From assembly GCA_030533445.1 (NCBI GenBank), contig CM060062.1, forward strand, positions 22,326,329 to 22,390,328: a DNA stretch of 64,000 bases, read 5' to 3'. Below the pieces are notes generated by a model. It did not search any database, was not told where the DNA came from, and worked only from the letters and a program-made list of their open reading frames with translations. Source of the stretch: Cyprinodon diabolis. Its lineage: Eukaryota; Chordata; Actinopteri; Cyprinodontiformes; Cyprinodontidae. Positions 1 to 12,130 of the stretch are shown here, piece after piece; the first letter of the stretch is position 1; the number at the start of each line of letters is the position of its first letter. Both the position numbers and the translations under genes were made by a program.

Positions 1-917
1 TTAGATAGGTAAAACATGAATAAATATATTTGCCTTACCTCTAATCTGGCCCAAATATTGAATATTTGTCACTGCAAACTGCAAAATAATATTTCCTTCC
101 AAGCATCTGCAACTAACTCAACTAAAGTTAGTATTGTAGATCCTTCCTCGGTTAGTGAGCCACCTTATATTTCTGCAGAAAACTGTATGTCTTTACTGAA
201 TAATATCTACATTGGAAACATGGCATTTTTCTCATTATGATCATTTACACCATTCACTCCCCAATCTGCCATGCTTTGAGCCTCACGTTACCCTTTCCAA
301 TACTGTAGCTCCAACAGCTCAATATCAGTTTAATGTGCTACTTTTTGGTGTCTTGCTCTGTTTTCCATTATCTTTGAATGGTAACAAGGCAAACATTTGA
401 TCTCAAGTATTGCAGTTCAATTACAATCAAGCATGTTGGTTTGTTTCCATCTCACATTAACAGCCCATATGTTTATTGACCGCTCACAAACAAGTAAAAC
501 ACAGATGGACCAAAAAACATTGAAAATCCATCCAGTATCTGGTTATATGTAAATTATTCCACAGCATTATCTTCCCAATTCCTACAGAGTTATTGGCCCT
601 ATGAAGTTGTAAAAGGTGATGGAGAATCCTGTTTGCTCAGGATTTTAGTAACTTAGTCACTCTTTAGCAAATAGGCAGTGTTGTGCAAATAACAGGGACC
701 CGGAGTAAGAGTGGTGTGCAGAAAGACGTGTGTGTCACAGGCATTGGAGGCATAACAAGGAGCCTTTGGGTTTTACTGATACTGTGCACAGCTAATTCAA
801 ATTAAAGAGCATCAGTAGATGTTTCAAAAGCATCTTTAACTTTTATACAAAATAGTCTTGTTGTAAAACTTACATTTTTGACAGAAATGGTTTGCTGATG
901 ATGTTGATGTTGTTTAT

Positions 918-957
918 ACATTTAGCAGATGCTTTTGTCCAAAGCGACTTACAAAGT
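918..957 (+). repeat. Teleost interspersed repeat motif
   Basis: The words acatttagcagatgc and ccaaagcgacttaca, a few bases apart, form a motif I know as very abundant across teleost genomes. It is usually read as the conserved piece of a dispersed element. Only the motif is clear here; the flanks are too decayed to set element borders. Confidence 0.5.
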
Positions 958-1214
958 ACTCACTATTTTACAGTTATCAATTTTACAATAAGTTCTTTAG
1001 AGGAAAAATCCATAGATGATTAAATTAAATTTACTGCACTGTGAAGTATTTGATACAAATTTAAATCTTTGCCTAAATAATGCAAACTCCAGTTGGTTCA
1101 TTTCTTTTCTCGTTTGTTCATTCATTCATTTGTTTTCTCTAGCTCTTTTTTTTTTTACTGTAGTTATTTTCTTTCTGTGATTCTTTTTTTCTATGTATTT
1201 CTGTACTTCTGCAT

Positions 1215-1345
1215 GGGCAAGCACTTGAAGACTTTGACTGCAATGCACATAATCCTGGTTTGAATCTTGGTGCATCAGGGAGGGCATCTGAGTAAGAACA
1301 TTGCTAAGTCAGCTCGCTACTTGTAGTGACTTTCTGTGGCGACCC
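1215..1345 (+). repeat. Decayed SINE-like repeat
   Basis: The segment carries cctggtttgaatcttggtgc followed by a run ending in tgtggcgacccct. The first resembles a degenerate RNA polymerase III B-box region. The second is the conserved 3' word of a common percomorph SINE group (AFC-like). Borders are approximate and no target duplication is visible. Confidence 0.45.
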
Positions 1346-2629
1346 CTAAAAATCAAAAGCATTTATATCTTTATTTATTTATAGTTAATTCATTAACTCC
1401 TATTGAGTGGTTTAAAAAAGAAAATAGATTGCACCCCCTTGAGCGTGTGTCTTGGGTTCATGGTTATTTTTTTAAAGGCACCTGGATTTTCTCCTAAAGT
1501 TTCAACTGACTTTGACTTTTAAGCAAAAATTGCTAAATGGAACTTCTTCTGATACATATAAAACACATAATATACAAAAGTACATAACTAAACACTAAAT
1601 ACATATTGGGTTAGGTTTGTTCATATGGAGCTCAATTACAGGGTACTTTCCCAACAAAAGAAAATCAAATGTTTTCATAATAAAAAAAAAAATGAACTGG
1701 AAAATTGATTTGGAACATGTAACATTTTACAAGAGTGTTGGCTAATAATTACCTCATATTGTTCCTGTGTTAAGTGAACCGTTAGATTGTCGATCTCTGT
1801 TCATCTGCAGGACATTAACTCTTAACAGCTATTTAACACCCCAATGGAACTGTTTTGATCAAATATCTGTGTTTTGAAATACCAAATGTAGTTCAAAGAT
1901 GCTCCTTATACATCCTAAATGCGCTTAAGCTCTTCTGCAAAGAGGAATGGGCAAAATATTCAGGCTGTATATCTGCTTAGCTGGTAGAGACAAGCCCAAG
2001 GTCTATATTTGGTTCTCTATATTATTCAGATTTTACTTTTTATCAACATTGACCAAATTCCTGTGTCTACTATGTGTATGTGATATATTTTATGTTTTAT
2101 TTAATAAAACATATATGAGTATGTATGAAAACGGGTCAGCCCTGCTGCCACATTCATAGCTCTTTTTTTTTCTCTGTTAAGTATTTATAAGTGTCTTATT
2201 AACTGAGCCTAAAATACTCTATTGTGTTTCCTCTTAGCTTCATGCACGCATTTCCTCCTTTACAGCAACTTCTCTTTTTAGCTGCCAGTTGCAGTGCTCT
2301 CAACTTGTGGCTGCTTCGTTCACACAGCCTAAAACTGAGAATTAGGTGCCGTTTATTGTGACCACAAAAGCTTTGAGAGGGGAAGTTTGACCCACTTTTA
2401 CCAGAGAAGTTTCCACTTCATTGCTTTTGTTGGCATAAGCTTGATGAATGTATGACTTTTACATCTCCTGCACCATGAGGTTTTCTGTCATATAAGAGGC
2501 AGAGTTGTTTTACAGATGGAGCATAGATTTGAGGTTTGTCGCTTCATCTTTCCTGTAGTTCTGTTTATCACTACATCACTGGAGCTTTACCGAAAGAGCT
2601 GCCCTGACCCATGTTTTTGTATCCCACAG

Positions 2630-5600
2630 AGCACCTAAAGACAAAGCTGGAGGAGTTTGTGGAGCAGTTTAAGATTGTTCGTGTCGTCAGGCAGCCAGAG
2701 AGAAAGGGCCTCATCACGGCCAGGCTGCTGGGAGCCAGCATAGCTACAGCTGAGGTGCTCACCTTCCTTGATGCCCACTGTAAGGAAAACTTCACACACA
2801 ACCGTCAGCGGTAATGCACATGTCACATACAGGATCTTGGTTTGCCTAAAATGCTAATAATAGACACAGAGCAACAATGCATTTAAGTGAACCTCTAAAA
2901 CAGTGTTGATTTATATACAGTTGTTGAAGTTTTTTTATGTAATCTTTGCAATATTTTATGAAAAAATATCTATTTACCAAAAGTTCCTGATTTAAAAAAA
3001 AAAAAACATGTTGCAAAATTTGTATTTACTGATAATGTTTAATATGAAATAAAAAATATTTGCTTCTAAATGGATAAACGTGTATGACCCACTAAAAACG
3101 TCCTCCTTTCTGCTGTAATTCTGGCTTGGAAGTATTTACTGAGGACTCTTCTATTTTGGTAGAGTTCATTCAGGCTTGGTCTCCTGACTATGAGCCGATG
3201 TGTAAATATATTCCACATATTTTGAATAAGGTTCAGTTCAAGTCCGACACAGATGATTGCTATTATGTTGCTCCAGTCAGTTTTGATTGTGAGTTTAGCA
3301 ATATTGCACAGTTTGAATACCTAGGTTTGTCCAAATTGAAATTTTCTTCATTATCCAATTGATTTTGTTCAATTAACCAAAACCTATGGAAGGAAAACAC
3401 ACTCTCCGTTTGATGCTGTTGTATCCATGCTTGATAGATGGAACGGTCACATTAACTCCTCCAAATGTTGTTTTTTTATGGAGGTAAATCAGTCTCAATT
3501 TTAACAAATACACATATGTAATTCATACATGCACAGGACAAGATCCACACAAGCACAGCAGGATTCACGCAAGCACAAAAAAATCCACACACACAAAGGA
3601 CAAGACTCACAGAACCAAAGAACGATTGAGGCAAGCACACAAGATCCACACATGCACAAAACAAGATTCACCAAAGAATTTCTGTTGCATAAAAAATTAT
3701 AAATTAAATTACAAGGTGCAATTGGTCTTTAAAATTCACTGCATTTGTGTGGATTTTTGAGACTCCCTTGACGTGCCTTGACAGACAAATGCATTTTTTT
3801 AAACAGGGAATGGTTTGCCACCTAACACAAAGCTTCCTTGTATAAGCCAATCACAAGAAAGTACTCCACGTGGGATGACTTGCCCTCAGATTCCACATAC
3901 TCCGTTCTGCCCCGCTTAGATATGTTGTGCAGAGCACTTGCGCACTCATGTTAATCAGAACTGTTCCACATCCACCGCTACTCCTTCAAATGTCACAGTC
4001 CACATATGTCTTCTCCGTCCTTCACCGTCACAATGTGAAGCTAAGCTACTGTTAGCTCCGCTCCGGCCAGGTCAACATCCGCAATTGCAATCGCGCCAAA
4101 TGGAAAAAGAACTGCGAGAAGAACCTGTTTGTCAAATTAAAATGTGTTAACGACAGATCGTTAACTACAAATTAGAGCACAATTCTTATATATTCCCAAA
4201 AACTAGGACCGTTCATTTAAATTATTGAATGCAGATATCGGTACCTCAACATACCAGGAAGCAGATTTCTCATCTCAATCAGAATATTTATTTTATGCTG
4301 AGAGGCTTAAAAATTTCATCAAATCCAGTCACAACAGCTTCCAAGAGCGCCTCTCACAACTTCCAAACAAACCACTTATCTGAGTTTGGAGGTACAGTAG
4401 AACAAACCAAACCAGCGGAGCAGAACGGGAGGAACCATGGATGATGTAGGCTTTGTTTTGTGCAGGCTTACTGGAGCGGGGCGGATACGAAGGATGTGGT
4501 ATTTGGGGGTGTCATCCCACGTGGAGTACTTTCTTGTGACTGGCTTATACAAGGGAGCTTTGTGATTGGTTGCAAAACATCCCGTTAAAAAAATATATAT
4601 GCATTCGTGTATCGAGGCATGTAAAGGGAGTTTAAAAAAAAAAAATCCACACACAAATGCAGTGAAGTTTAAAGACCTTGTTTATGGACCAGAAATACTT
4701 TTGGTGAATCTTGTTCTGTTCCTGTGTGGATTTTTTTGTGCTTGCGTGAATCGTTCTGTGCATCTGTGAATCTTGTCCTTCGTGTGTGTGGATTTTTTTA
4801 GTGCTTGCATGAATTATGCTGTGTATGTTTGGATCTCTTCCTGTGCATGTATGAATCACATATGTGTATTTGTGAAAATGGAGACCGATCTAGCTGCATT
4901 TTTTTTAAGCCAGATTTTTTTTTTTCATCTCTTGGTCATACGTTTAAAACTCTCGACTGAACCAACAAACGTTCATAGAAGTTGGTTTTAGAACTGTTTA
5001 GGGAAGCCAGCTATGACTATAACTTTGAGAAAAATTCCTAACATGAACCATTTTAGAAAAGACTTTACTTTGTTTTAGGAAGCCAGATATAAAAGATCAA
5101 ATAATATTTCAGAGTAGATGAAGGGTAAAATATCCTGTTGGCTGCTAAACGTCTTCAGATTCTCAGCAACAAATTAAGGGATGTACTTGTATGCTGGAGC
5201 TTTGATGTATCAATTTGACCCTTGTGGGTTAAAGAAAATCACTAAAAATTCAAACCTGTGCAGCCAATTCTTGTTTAATGAAGTTATAATAACAATTTCA
5301 CTTTAATGACACTGGAGAAATTTACCTCTGCATTTAACCAATCCCCTTGGGGATCATTGGGCTGCCATTGTGCAGTGCCCAAGGAGCAGATTGGGGTTAA
5401 GGGTTTTGCTCAGGGACCCAGAGTGCAGGCTGTTGGGATTGAACTAGGTACTTTCTGAGAGCACAAGCAAACTGTTTTAACCACTAGGCCATCACTCCCT
5501 GTTATAGAAGCTATGGCAATGTCTGGAAAAAGCTTCAAGTTGATGAATGTATATGTTTGTGACCACAACTGAAAGTTGGTTTGTGCAGCAGAGCTTTTGT

Positions 5601-8600
5601 AGAAAACGGAAATGATTCTCTCCTCTTCTTATTTTTAGGTGAGTGTTTTCATGGTTGGTTAGAGCCTCTCTTGGCCAGAATAGTCGAAGAACCCACCGCT
5701 GTAGTCAGCCCAGAGATCACCACCATTGACCTCAACTCCTTTCAGTTCAACAAGCCTGTGGCCACCAACCGTGCATACAACCGAGGTAACTTTGACTGGA
5801 GCTTGACCTTTGGCTGGGAGCCGATACCCGAAGAAGCAAGGAGTCTCCGCAAGGATGAAACCTACCCTGTAAAGTAAGATGGATCATGTTGTTTATATTC
5901 AACTGAATCATTTAAAGAGCTAAAGCCTTTGGATTTGCTCATGAAATTTTTAGAACACCTACTTTTGCTGGAGGCCTTTTCTCAATCTCAGCGAAGTACT
6001 TTGAGCACATTGGAACTTATGATGACAAGATGGAGATCTGGGGCGGAGAAAATGTTGAAATGTCCTTCAGGGTCAGTCACTCTTTTCTGTTTCCCCACCA
6101 TGACCAGTATTGATTAACACGTTTCTTTGACATTTGCTCCTAACATTTATCTGTGTGAAGGTGTGGCAGTGTGGGGGTCAGCTGGAGATCATCCCTTGTT
6201 CAGTAGTGGGCCATGTTTTCCGCACCAAAAGCCCACACACCTTCCCTAAAGGTACTGAGGTCATCACTCGCAACCAGGTGCGCCTGGCTGAAGTCTGGAT
6301 GGATGATTTTAAGAAGATCTTCTATCGCCGCAACAAAAACGCTGCAGTGATGGCCAGTGAGGTCTGTTTTTTTTTTTTTTTTTTTTTTATAAATATACTG
6401 TTGCATCAAATGGCTCCAACATGTTCTATCATTTTGAAAACGGTGGTGTGTTTAAAGTAAACCAGTTAGTAAAGCTCTGAATTCCTATGATGGCTTTTAT
6501 TTCCATGTATGCAAATGTGTCAAGGGTACTGCCCATTCTATTCAAAATCGAAATGTGAAACAAGCTTAACCAAATTTGTTATTACTCTGTAGAAAGTAGA
6601 AAAACTACTGGGCTGTTGAATCTTTGCATTTTTCCTTGCAAACATTTAGTGTATGTTGTGCCACTTGGCTTACCAGAAGATTGTGAATATATTAAATAAC
6701 TAGAACTGGAAATTAGTTAATTAATAGGTTATTCAAGTCAAGGGTAAAGCTAGTTATTTATTATCAGTTGAATGATTATAACTGTAATTTGCTTACTGAC
6801 CAGGTTTTTAGCCCCCTTTCCTAAAAGCTTACACCCCTGAATTCGGCTGTTAAAAATACAGTTATCTTTCACCAATTTAGTAATTTAGGCTATGAATCTC
6901 AGCAACGTTATTAATCACCAACCAAAGCAACGTTATTAATCACCAACCAAATAAAGGTGTCTCTGTTCATTCGGATGCTACTCAAAGAAGAGTGAATCCA
7001 ACCTGAGTGATAAATCGTTCACTGTGTAAAATAAACACAATAGACCACGGGTTAAAAATACAATGGTACCTTTATTAGCACAATCACACAGTATTATATC
7101 TATTAACTAAGCAAAACACTAAACACTACTGAAAATAAGCAAACTAAAGAAATAAAAGAGAAAGGGGGGTTTAAGAGTCCGTTCAAAGTCAGTGATGTTC
7201 AAAATTCAAAGGCTTAATGTCTTTAAAAGTGTCCTTTATAATAGCAGAAGATAAAATGTAAATAAACCCTGGCATAGATGTTAACTGCAGTTAAAGCAGG
7301 AAGTTTAATTCAGTTTATGGTGGAAATTAATAATGACTCAGGAAGGCATTAAACTATGATAAGGCTGAAAGACCCGTTAGCTTAGCTGGCCCCAGGGGTT
7401 CTGGTTCTGGTCGGGTCCAACTCAAACAAAGAGAGGGTTACCTCACAATTTAGCAGTTAGCCTCAGTAACACATGACTCGTTCGGTCTGTAGTGAGCAAT
7501 AGCATTCAGTTAAACCTTTTAACCATCAGCAGTTGAATCAGAAAGCTTATTTCAAATAAAAACACGAACACTGCTATCTATTTTACCTGTAGTTCACTCA
7601 AGCAGAGCGCTTATTAAGCATCAGATGGAAAGAAGGGGGGGGAATGCAGTTACTGTTTTTGGTTCAGTGGAGGGAAGGCCTTCAGTTTAGTCTGGTTCTC
7701 TACAGACCTGTCTTTCATCCAGTCCGTATCAGAGGGACGTACTTCTGGTGTTCTGCAACAATTTATCGCAACATGCAAAAACTTCCATTTCAAGGGGGTT
7801 TCCTGTTCAGTAAAAGGCCACAGGACCACTTGAAGTATTTTATGCTTGAAACGGATCCATGATTGCTAGTATAGGATACTTATGTGCAATACTATAGCAA
7901 GAAGAGTCCTCCTTAGAAGACTCTGCCTGTGTCACTTTGCTTCAATGTACTGTACATTAAATCCAGGGCTTAGGGGTTTTCTGACTTGGCATTTAGGCTC
8001 TATAAGAATATTGCATTTTCCATCACTCATAAAATCTTGGACCCTTATTTTCATCTATGGGGTTTTCTTGCTGCTAGCCAGACTTTGCATAGATCTCTTT
8101 TGTATACTTTACTCTAGTTTTTCCAATCTGATACTGATGCCTAGGCTGATCGTATCGGCCAATACGAATCCGTTCAACTTCTTAATATATTAACTATATA
8201 TCTTACCATGTGAATGAAGACTTTAGCCTCAACAACCCTAGTTAAAAAGGTAACAAATGAACACAAAGATAAACATACTTAATATTATTTTTTTTTTTTT
8301 GTATCAAATAATTGATTTCTGAACCAGCTAATCATTCATTGTTGGAGCCGATTTCCGATCCAGGTATCGGATCAGTGCATCCTTACTGCACTCACAGTGA
8401 TCTAATCACTTTTATCTCCCTGGAGCTGTGTCTTTTTTTCTATTTGACCAATGTAATGGATTTTTTTTCCCCTGTTTTTATGTCTTTGCCTTTCCTTTTA
8501 AAGCATTTGAGCTCATTTAAGCTGAGCACTCAATCATTTTATACAATTGTTCATATGTTCTTCCTCCAATTGCATTTTCTGTTATGTACCCTGTTTTGTT

Positions 8601-11028
8601 TTTTTTTAAGTGTCTGGAGAAATAATTTTTGTCAGGGACTGTACTATGGGACTGTACTATAACCACTATGAAGAACATTTACTGTTTTTATAATTGAATC
8701 CAGGCTTTTATTTTAACAAGTTCTGTCACATAATGCCTTGCTTGAATGCATAAACCTGCTCTGTTATTTGGAACATCAACCTTTGGAATGATATCTCAGT
8801 TTAACTCAGTCAGCAGCATGCATGTCATGACTGATGGCTCTGTTAGTATTCGTTACTCTACTACCTTTACTAGTACAGCAGATGGTAGATTGCTTTCTAC
8901 TTGAATCTGTGACAAATCTTCTCGATGTCAGACTGCAGATATTTTTAACAGAACTCTAGTGTTTTGTTTCAACCTCTATTGAGCACAGATGTTTTTGTTT
9001 CTATAGAATAAATATGGTGACATCTCTGATCGCCTCGAGCTGAGGAACAGGCTTCACTGCAAGAACTTCACCTGGTACCTGAACACCATCTACCCAGAGA
9101 TCTTCATTCCTGACCTAAAGCCAGAAAAATTTGGAGCTGTGAGTTAATTTTCTGATCACTAAATGATAAAAGTAACTGTTAGGTGCGTTGCTCTCTTCTC
9201 ATTGTGTGACAATGGCTGCTTTAGATCAGAAACTCAGGATCTAGAACCTGCCTGGATGCTGGAGAGAACAACCAGGGAGGTAAAGCTGTGATCATGTACC
9301 CGTGTCACAACATGGGAGGAAACCAGGTACAATAACTCTGATTTACCAGCAGGAAATGAAGCATTTGATGACTGGATATTGTCCATTTTATTTGGTTCTA
9401 ATTACATGATTGTGCTTTTAGTACTTTGAGTACTCATCCCACAAGGAGTTGCGTCACAATATTGGAAAGCAGCTGTGTCTCCATGCCAACGATCAATCAG
9501 AGCCAGTGAAGATTGAGCAGTGCCAGCTGAAGGGGAGGGGTACCAGTTTGTCACCACAGCAAGAGTGGATCTTTACAGAGGTGAGATAGACTTCACAACT
9601 GGGCAAGTTCCCCTTATCTCATTCCAGATGGATAAACTATACTTGTCCCTCGGAGCAGTGATAAATATTTCAGCTTTTGTTTATTTTTAAGAATAAGAAA
9701 ACTCAAATGAAGCTTTAATATATTAGACCTATTATTACCCAATTTCTTCACATTGTTTTGAAATGATATACTCTCATTTATGCCACTATGGGTATGGCTA
9801 GAAGCAGGTCAGTTTCCACTACGTTTAAACAGTAATTTTCATAATATTGGAATACTATTATACTTGCAGTATTTTGTACAAAAACAGTTTGAGTTGTCCA
9901 GATGTGATTTGACTCATCCTAATTATGACTAATCAAGTCAAGTAGGCTTTTTGGTGAATGCCTTATGACACATTTTTTTTAATTATCCACTACAAGTCAA
10001 ACTACAGTTAAAGCTGGCATTACATTTTATATTTTCTAAGATCAGTAAAATTAGTTGTTGGATCTCTTTTTTTTGTAGAAAGTTGTAAAGCTCTTTTTCA
10101 TAGTTTAATCATCGGATAATCTATGTTTACGTAAGGCCATTGCATGTGCTCGACCCTTTAGCTATCCTTTTCTACGCATGCGCATTTTCAGGCGTATATA
10201 TGTGGTGAGCTTTGGTTTCAGCCAGTCATTGAAGCTCACCTTTTTCACTGCGGTTCTTTGAAAATGACAGAGGGTCATAAGAGAAAAAGTGTCTACGAAT
10301 TGTATAAGAAGAAAAAAAAAGCCTCAGAAGAGGCAGATATATCCCGAAATGCTTTGCGCGAAGAGCTCTTGTCGCAAGTATGGGATTCGCTGTCAAAGCG
10401 GCCCGCTGGCACCATAGGCTGTCGCTACACAACAACGATGACAAATGGCAAAGATGGCGTAGGCACTGTGCAGTGGAGGAGGAGTTACGTGACCAATGGA
10501 GAGCAAAAAGTAGTGATCATCCGTCTGAATGATAAGTTAACTGAGTTCGCTATAAAGTCCCCGCTCTATATAGTGATTTAGGGGTTGGGGCGGACGTTCT
10601 GACACAGTAAGCTTGTATTAGCTATGAGAAGAGCAACTTTTAAAGAGAGCGTCCACGACGAGAAATGGGTTCGTGCATGCTCTCGAACGCATATTTTTTT
10701 TGACTTTTAAAAAATTCCTGAAAAATCCTCCACAATACCTTTAACTAGAGTCACCACAAAAAAATCCACCACACATCAAATGTCTGGTGGATATTTTTTT
10801 TTTTTTGACTTTTGAATATTTGCTGATTTTGTATGTCATCAATAAATGTAGTTTTTCAAATGCTCGTATACTGAAAAATATGTAAACAGTTAACGCTTTT
10901 TCTGATTCTTTCAGGAAGGTCTTCTGAAGAATCCAAGTGGTGGGAAATGTTTACAACTGAGAGGGGATAAGGTTCAGATGGACCCCTGTAATCCTGCAGA
11001 TCCCTTCCAGCACTGGAGTTTCAGCTGA
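2630..11028 (+). CDS. galnt6: Polypeptide N-acetylgalactosaminyltransferase, GALNT3/6 type (5' end outside window)
   Basis: This Golgi type II membrane enzyme adds the first GalNAc to Ser/Thr in mucin-type O-glycosylation. Eight exons are visible: 2630-2779, 5639-5873, 5954-6071, 6161-6361, 9007-9138, 9225-9326, 9422-9580 and 10915-11028. They join in one frame and encode the last 402 residues. The Mn-binding DxH (FLDAHC) ends the first exon. [11 protein letters not shown] and the following [10 protein letters not shown] form the Gal/GalNAc-T segment, with the conserved GHVFR after it. The last four exons form the ricin-type lectin domain, with [17 protein letters not shown], a CLH repeat and a final QHW. 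The sequence [12 protein letters not shown] and the lectin repeats fit GALNT6 and its sister GALNT3 best; choosing between them is inference. The N-terminal anchor and the start of the catalytic domain are outside the window. Confidence 0.9.
3476..4902. repeat. Foldback element with long inverted arms
   Basis: About 430 bp at 3476-3900 reappears inverted at about 4480-4902 in the galnt intron. Shared landmarks include caaatacacatatgt, catacatgcacagga, actccacgtgggatga and the word for cttatacaaggg. The outer part of each arm is built from degenerate units alternating tccacacaagcacag-like and ttcacgcaagcac-like words. The roughly 580-bp centre is richer in CpG. No transposase frame is present, so this looks like a non-autonomous foldback or MITE-type DNA element. 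Ends are approximate and I found no convincing target duplication. Confidence 0.7.
5283..5500 (-). repeat. tRNA-derived SINE, reverse orientation
   Basis: On the minus strand this begins agggagtgatggcctagtgg and continues with tRNA-like A and B boxes, then a tRNA-unrelated body containing ccaaggggattgg-like and aaatttctcc words. It is the same family as the forward copy at 43147-43366. The tail lies on the lower-coordinate side. It sits in the galnt intron just before the exon at 5639. It is a SINE and not a tRNA gene, because the acceptor-stem pairing is lost and a long body follows. Confidence 0.75.
6362..9006. other. Large galnt intron, mostly featureless
   Basis: This 2.6 kb intron begins with a T-run just after the donor at 6362. 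A 25-bp unit starting agcaacgttattaat is perfectly duplicated at 6901-6925 and 6926-6950. The part from about 7010 to 7850 differs in texture and may be an old repeat insertion, but I cannot place it in a family. Open frames at 7644-7862, 7882-8193 and 8312-8662 show no recognisable protein. Confidence 0.4.
10264..10581 (+). CDS. Unrecognised 105-aa ORF in last galnt intron, probably transposon-derived
   Basis: The frame is open from ATG at 10264 to TAG at 10579-10581. The product starts [19 protein letters not shown], so it has a very basic N-terminus, then an acidic/helical stretch ([16 protein letters not shown]) and a hydrophobic end. Upstream are a near-perfect NRF1-like palindrome, tacgcatgcgca at 10173-10184, and a TATA-like tatata at about 10195. 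CpG content here is higher than in the surrounding intron. A sequence tccaccacacatcaaatgtc and its hairpin partner follow at about 10765-10800. I do not recognise the family. The basic lysine-rich start resembles short proteins carried by fish DNA transposons, such as the remnant at 27060, but that link is weak. Confidence 0.35.
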   Translation: MTEGHKRKSVYELYKKKKKASEEADISRNALREELLSQVWDSLSKRPAGTIGCRYTTTMTNGKDGVGTVQWRRSYVTNGEQKVVIIRLNDKLTEFAIKSPLYIVI

Positions 11029-11975
11029 CCTGCCAGTCTCCTCTTCAGTAGATCTCTGGATATTTGTGTCCCATCCCTGTTATCAGACTGAGCAGCTTGG
11101 ACCTGAAGCACTACAGAGCCAGAAGGATGCGCTGGAAAGCTTTGTGCGAGTGGCATTACTGATGAGCAGAAGAAGATGGAGGACAATCTAAAGACGATTT
11201 CTGATTTAGAGGAAGAAAAAAAAGGAAACCTTTAACTGGGTTTAACTTTTGTTATTTTATTTATGGATGGAACTCAGGAAACTCTTATTACTGTGGTTGG
11301 GGGAACTTTTGACGTGTGAACTTGGTGATGGCTGTGAGCTGCAATCACTTCAATTCATTTGTTTTACACTCAGATGGAAAATAATGGACATTAATGTAAT
11401 TCTTATTTGATCAGATGACTGTGAAAATGTTATATTACAAAAAGATGAGATATTAAGATATTTTAAAAAATTTTTAGTTTTATAAATAACATATTTTTAT
11501 TTTTAGTGATAAATCATTTTCACTTTAGCCATCTAGAAAAAAAAATCAAAAAGTCTTGCTAGTGAAAATGGTCTGTAAAATGTTTACTTTACTTTGATGA
11601 AGTAAAAATAGGTAAAATATTGTCTATTTTATATACTGAAGGATGCATGTTTATATGAATACTACAATTATTAAACCGAGACTTAAATCTTCTGTGACAT
11701 GAATCTCTTTGTATTCTGATTAGATTTTTCCACAGCTATCCTTAATCAGAAGGATTCACTTATGGCTGCTGAATGTTTGTCTGGGGAGCGGCTTTAAAGA
11801 TGGACAACATCCACTAATATGCTTCTGTTTTGTCCTACAAAACCTGCAATGTGAGTTTAGAGGGGTCTACAAGATTGCCACATGTAATTGAAAGGAGCAC
11901 ATATATTCCCTCAAATTAAACATTTGCAGGGAAGACAGGATCTTTTCTAAAATAAACTTGGTAAATAAAAACACA
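11029..11975 (+). other. galnt 3' UTR and polyadenylation signals
   Basis: AT-rich sequence after the galnt stop has AATAAA hexamers at 11951-11956 and 11964-11969, shortly before the presumed g6pd promoter. Earlier non-canonical signals such as attaaa near 11670 are also possible ends. No further coding exon is visible. Confidence 0.45.
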
Positions 11976-12054
11976 CCACTTAAAAGGGGTGTTTTTCATT
12001 TCAACAATAGGTGGCAGCACAGAGTTAAGATTTTCTTCAGGGTCATAGTAAAAA

Positions 12055-12060
12055 TATAAA
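12055..12060 (+). promoter_or_regulatory. Candidate TATA box of g6pd
   Basis: TATAAA lies 70 bp upstream of the g6pd ATG, so a start site near 12085 would give a 5' UTR of about 45 nt. This is positional inference; no transcript data support it. The galnt poly(A) signals end only about 85 bp upstream, so the promoter space is tight. Confidence 0.35.
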
Positions 12061-12130
12061 GCTCAGCATTCCAGCCTGTGGCATGCCTGGAGGGTCACTG
12101 TTGGGACAGCAGTTTGCTCAGAGAAGAAGT

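Larger units (their letters stand above)
1..2629. other. galnt intron or upstream sequence, no exon seen
   Basis: No reading frame here resembles the N-terminal half of a GalNAc-transferase. The catalytic-domain exons that must precede the first visible exon lie left of the window. The stretch is AT-rich. It holds a widespread teleost repeat motif near 918-957 and a decayed SINE near 1215-1345. Short open frames at 16-400 and 1947-2159 have no family resemblance and no plausible splice context. Confidence 0.6.

Noticed and set aside
3476..3700. CRISPR-like or satellite array from repeated tccacac/gcaagcac units
   Set aside because: Units are degenerate and unevenly spaced, and the block recurs inverted at 4630-4900, so it is the arm of a foldback element in a eukaryotic intron.
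8312..8662. 116-codon frame rich in Phe and Leu
   Set aside because: Composition reflects T-rich intron sequence; no start context, domain or splice support.
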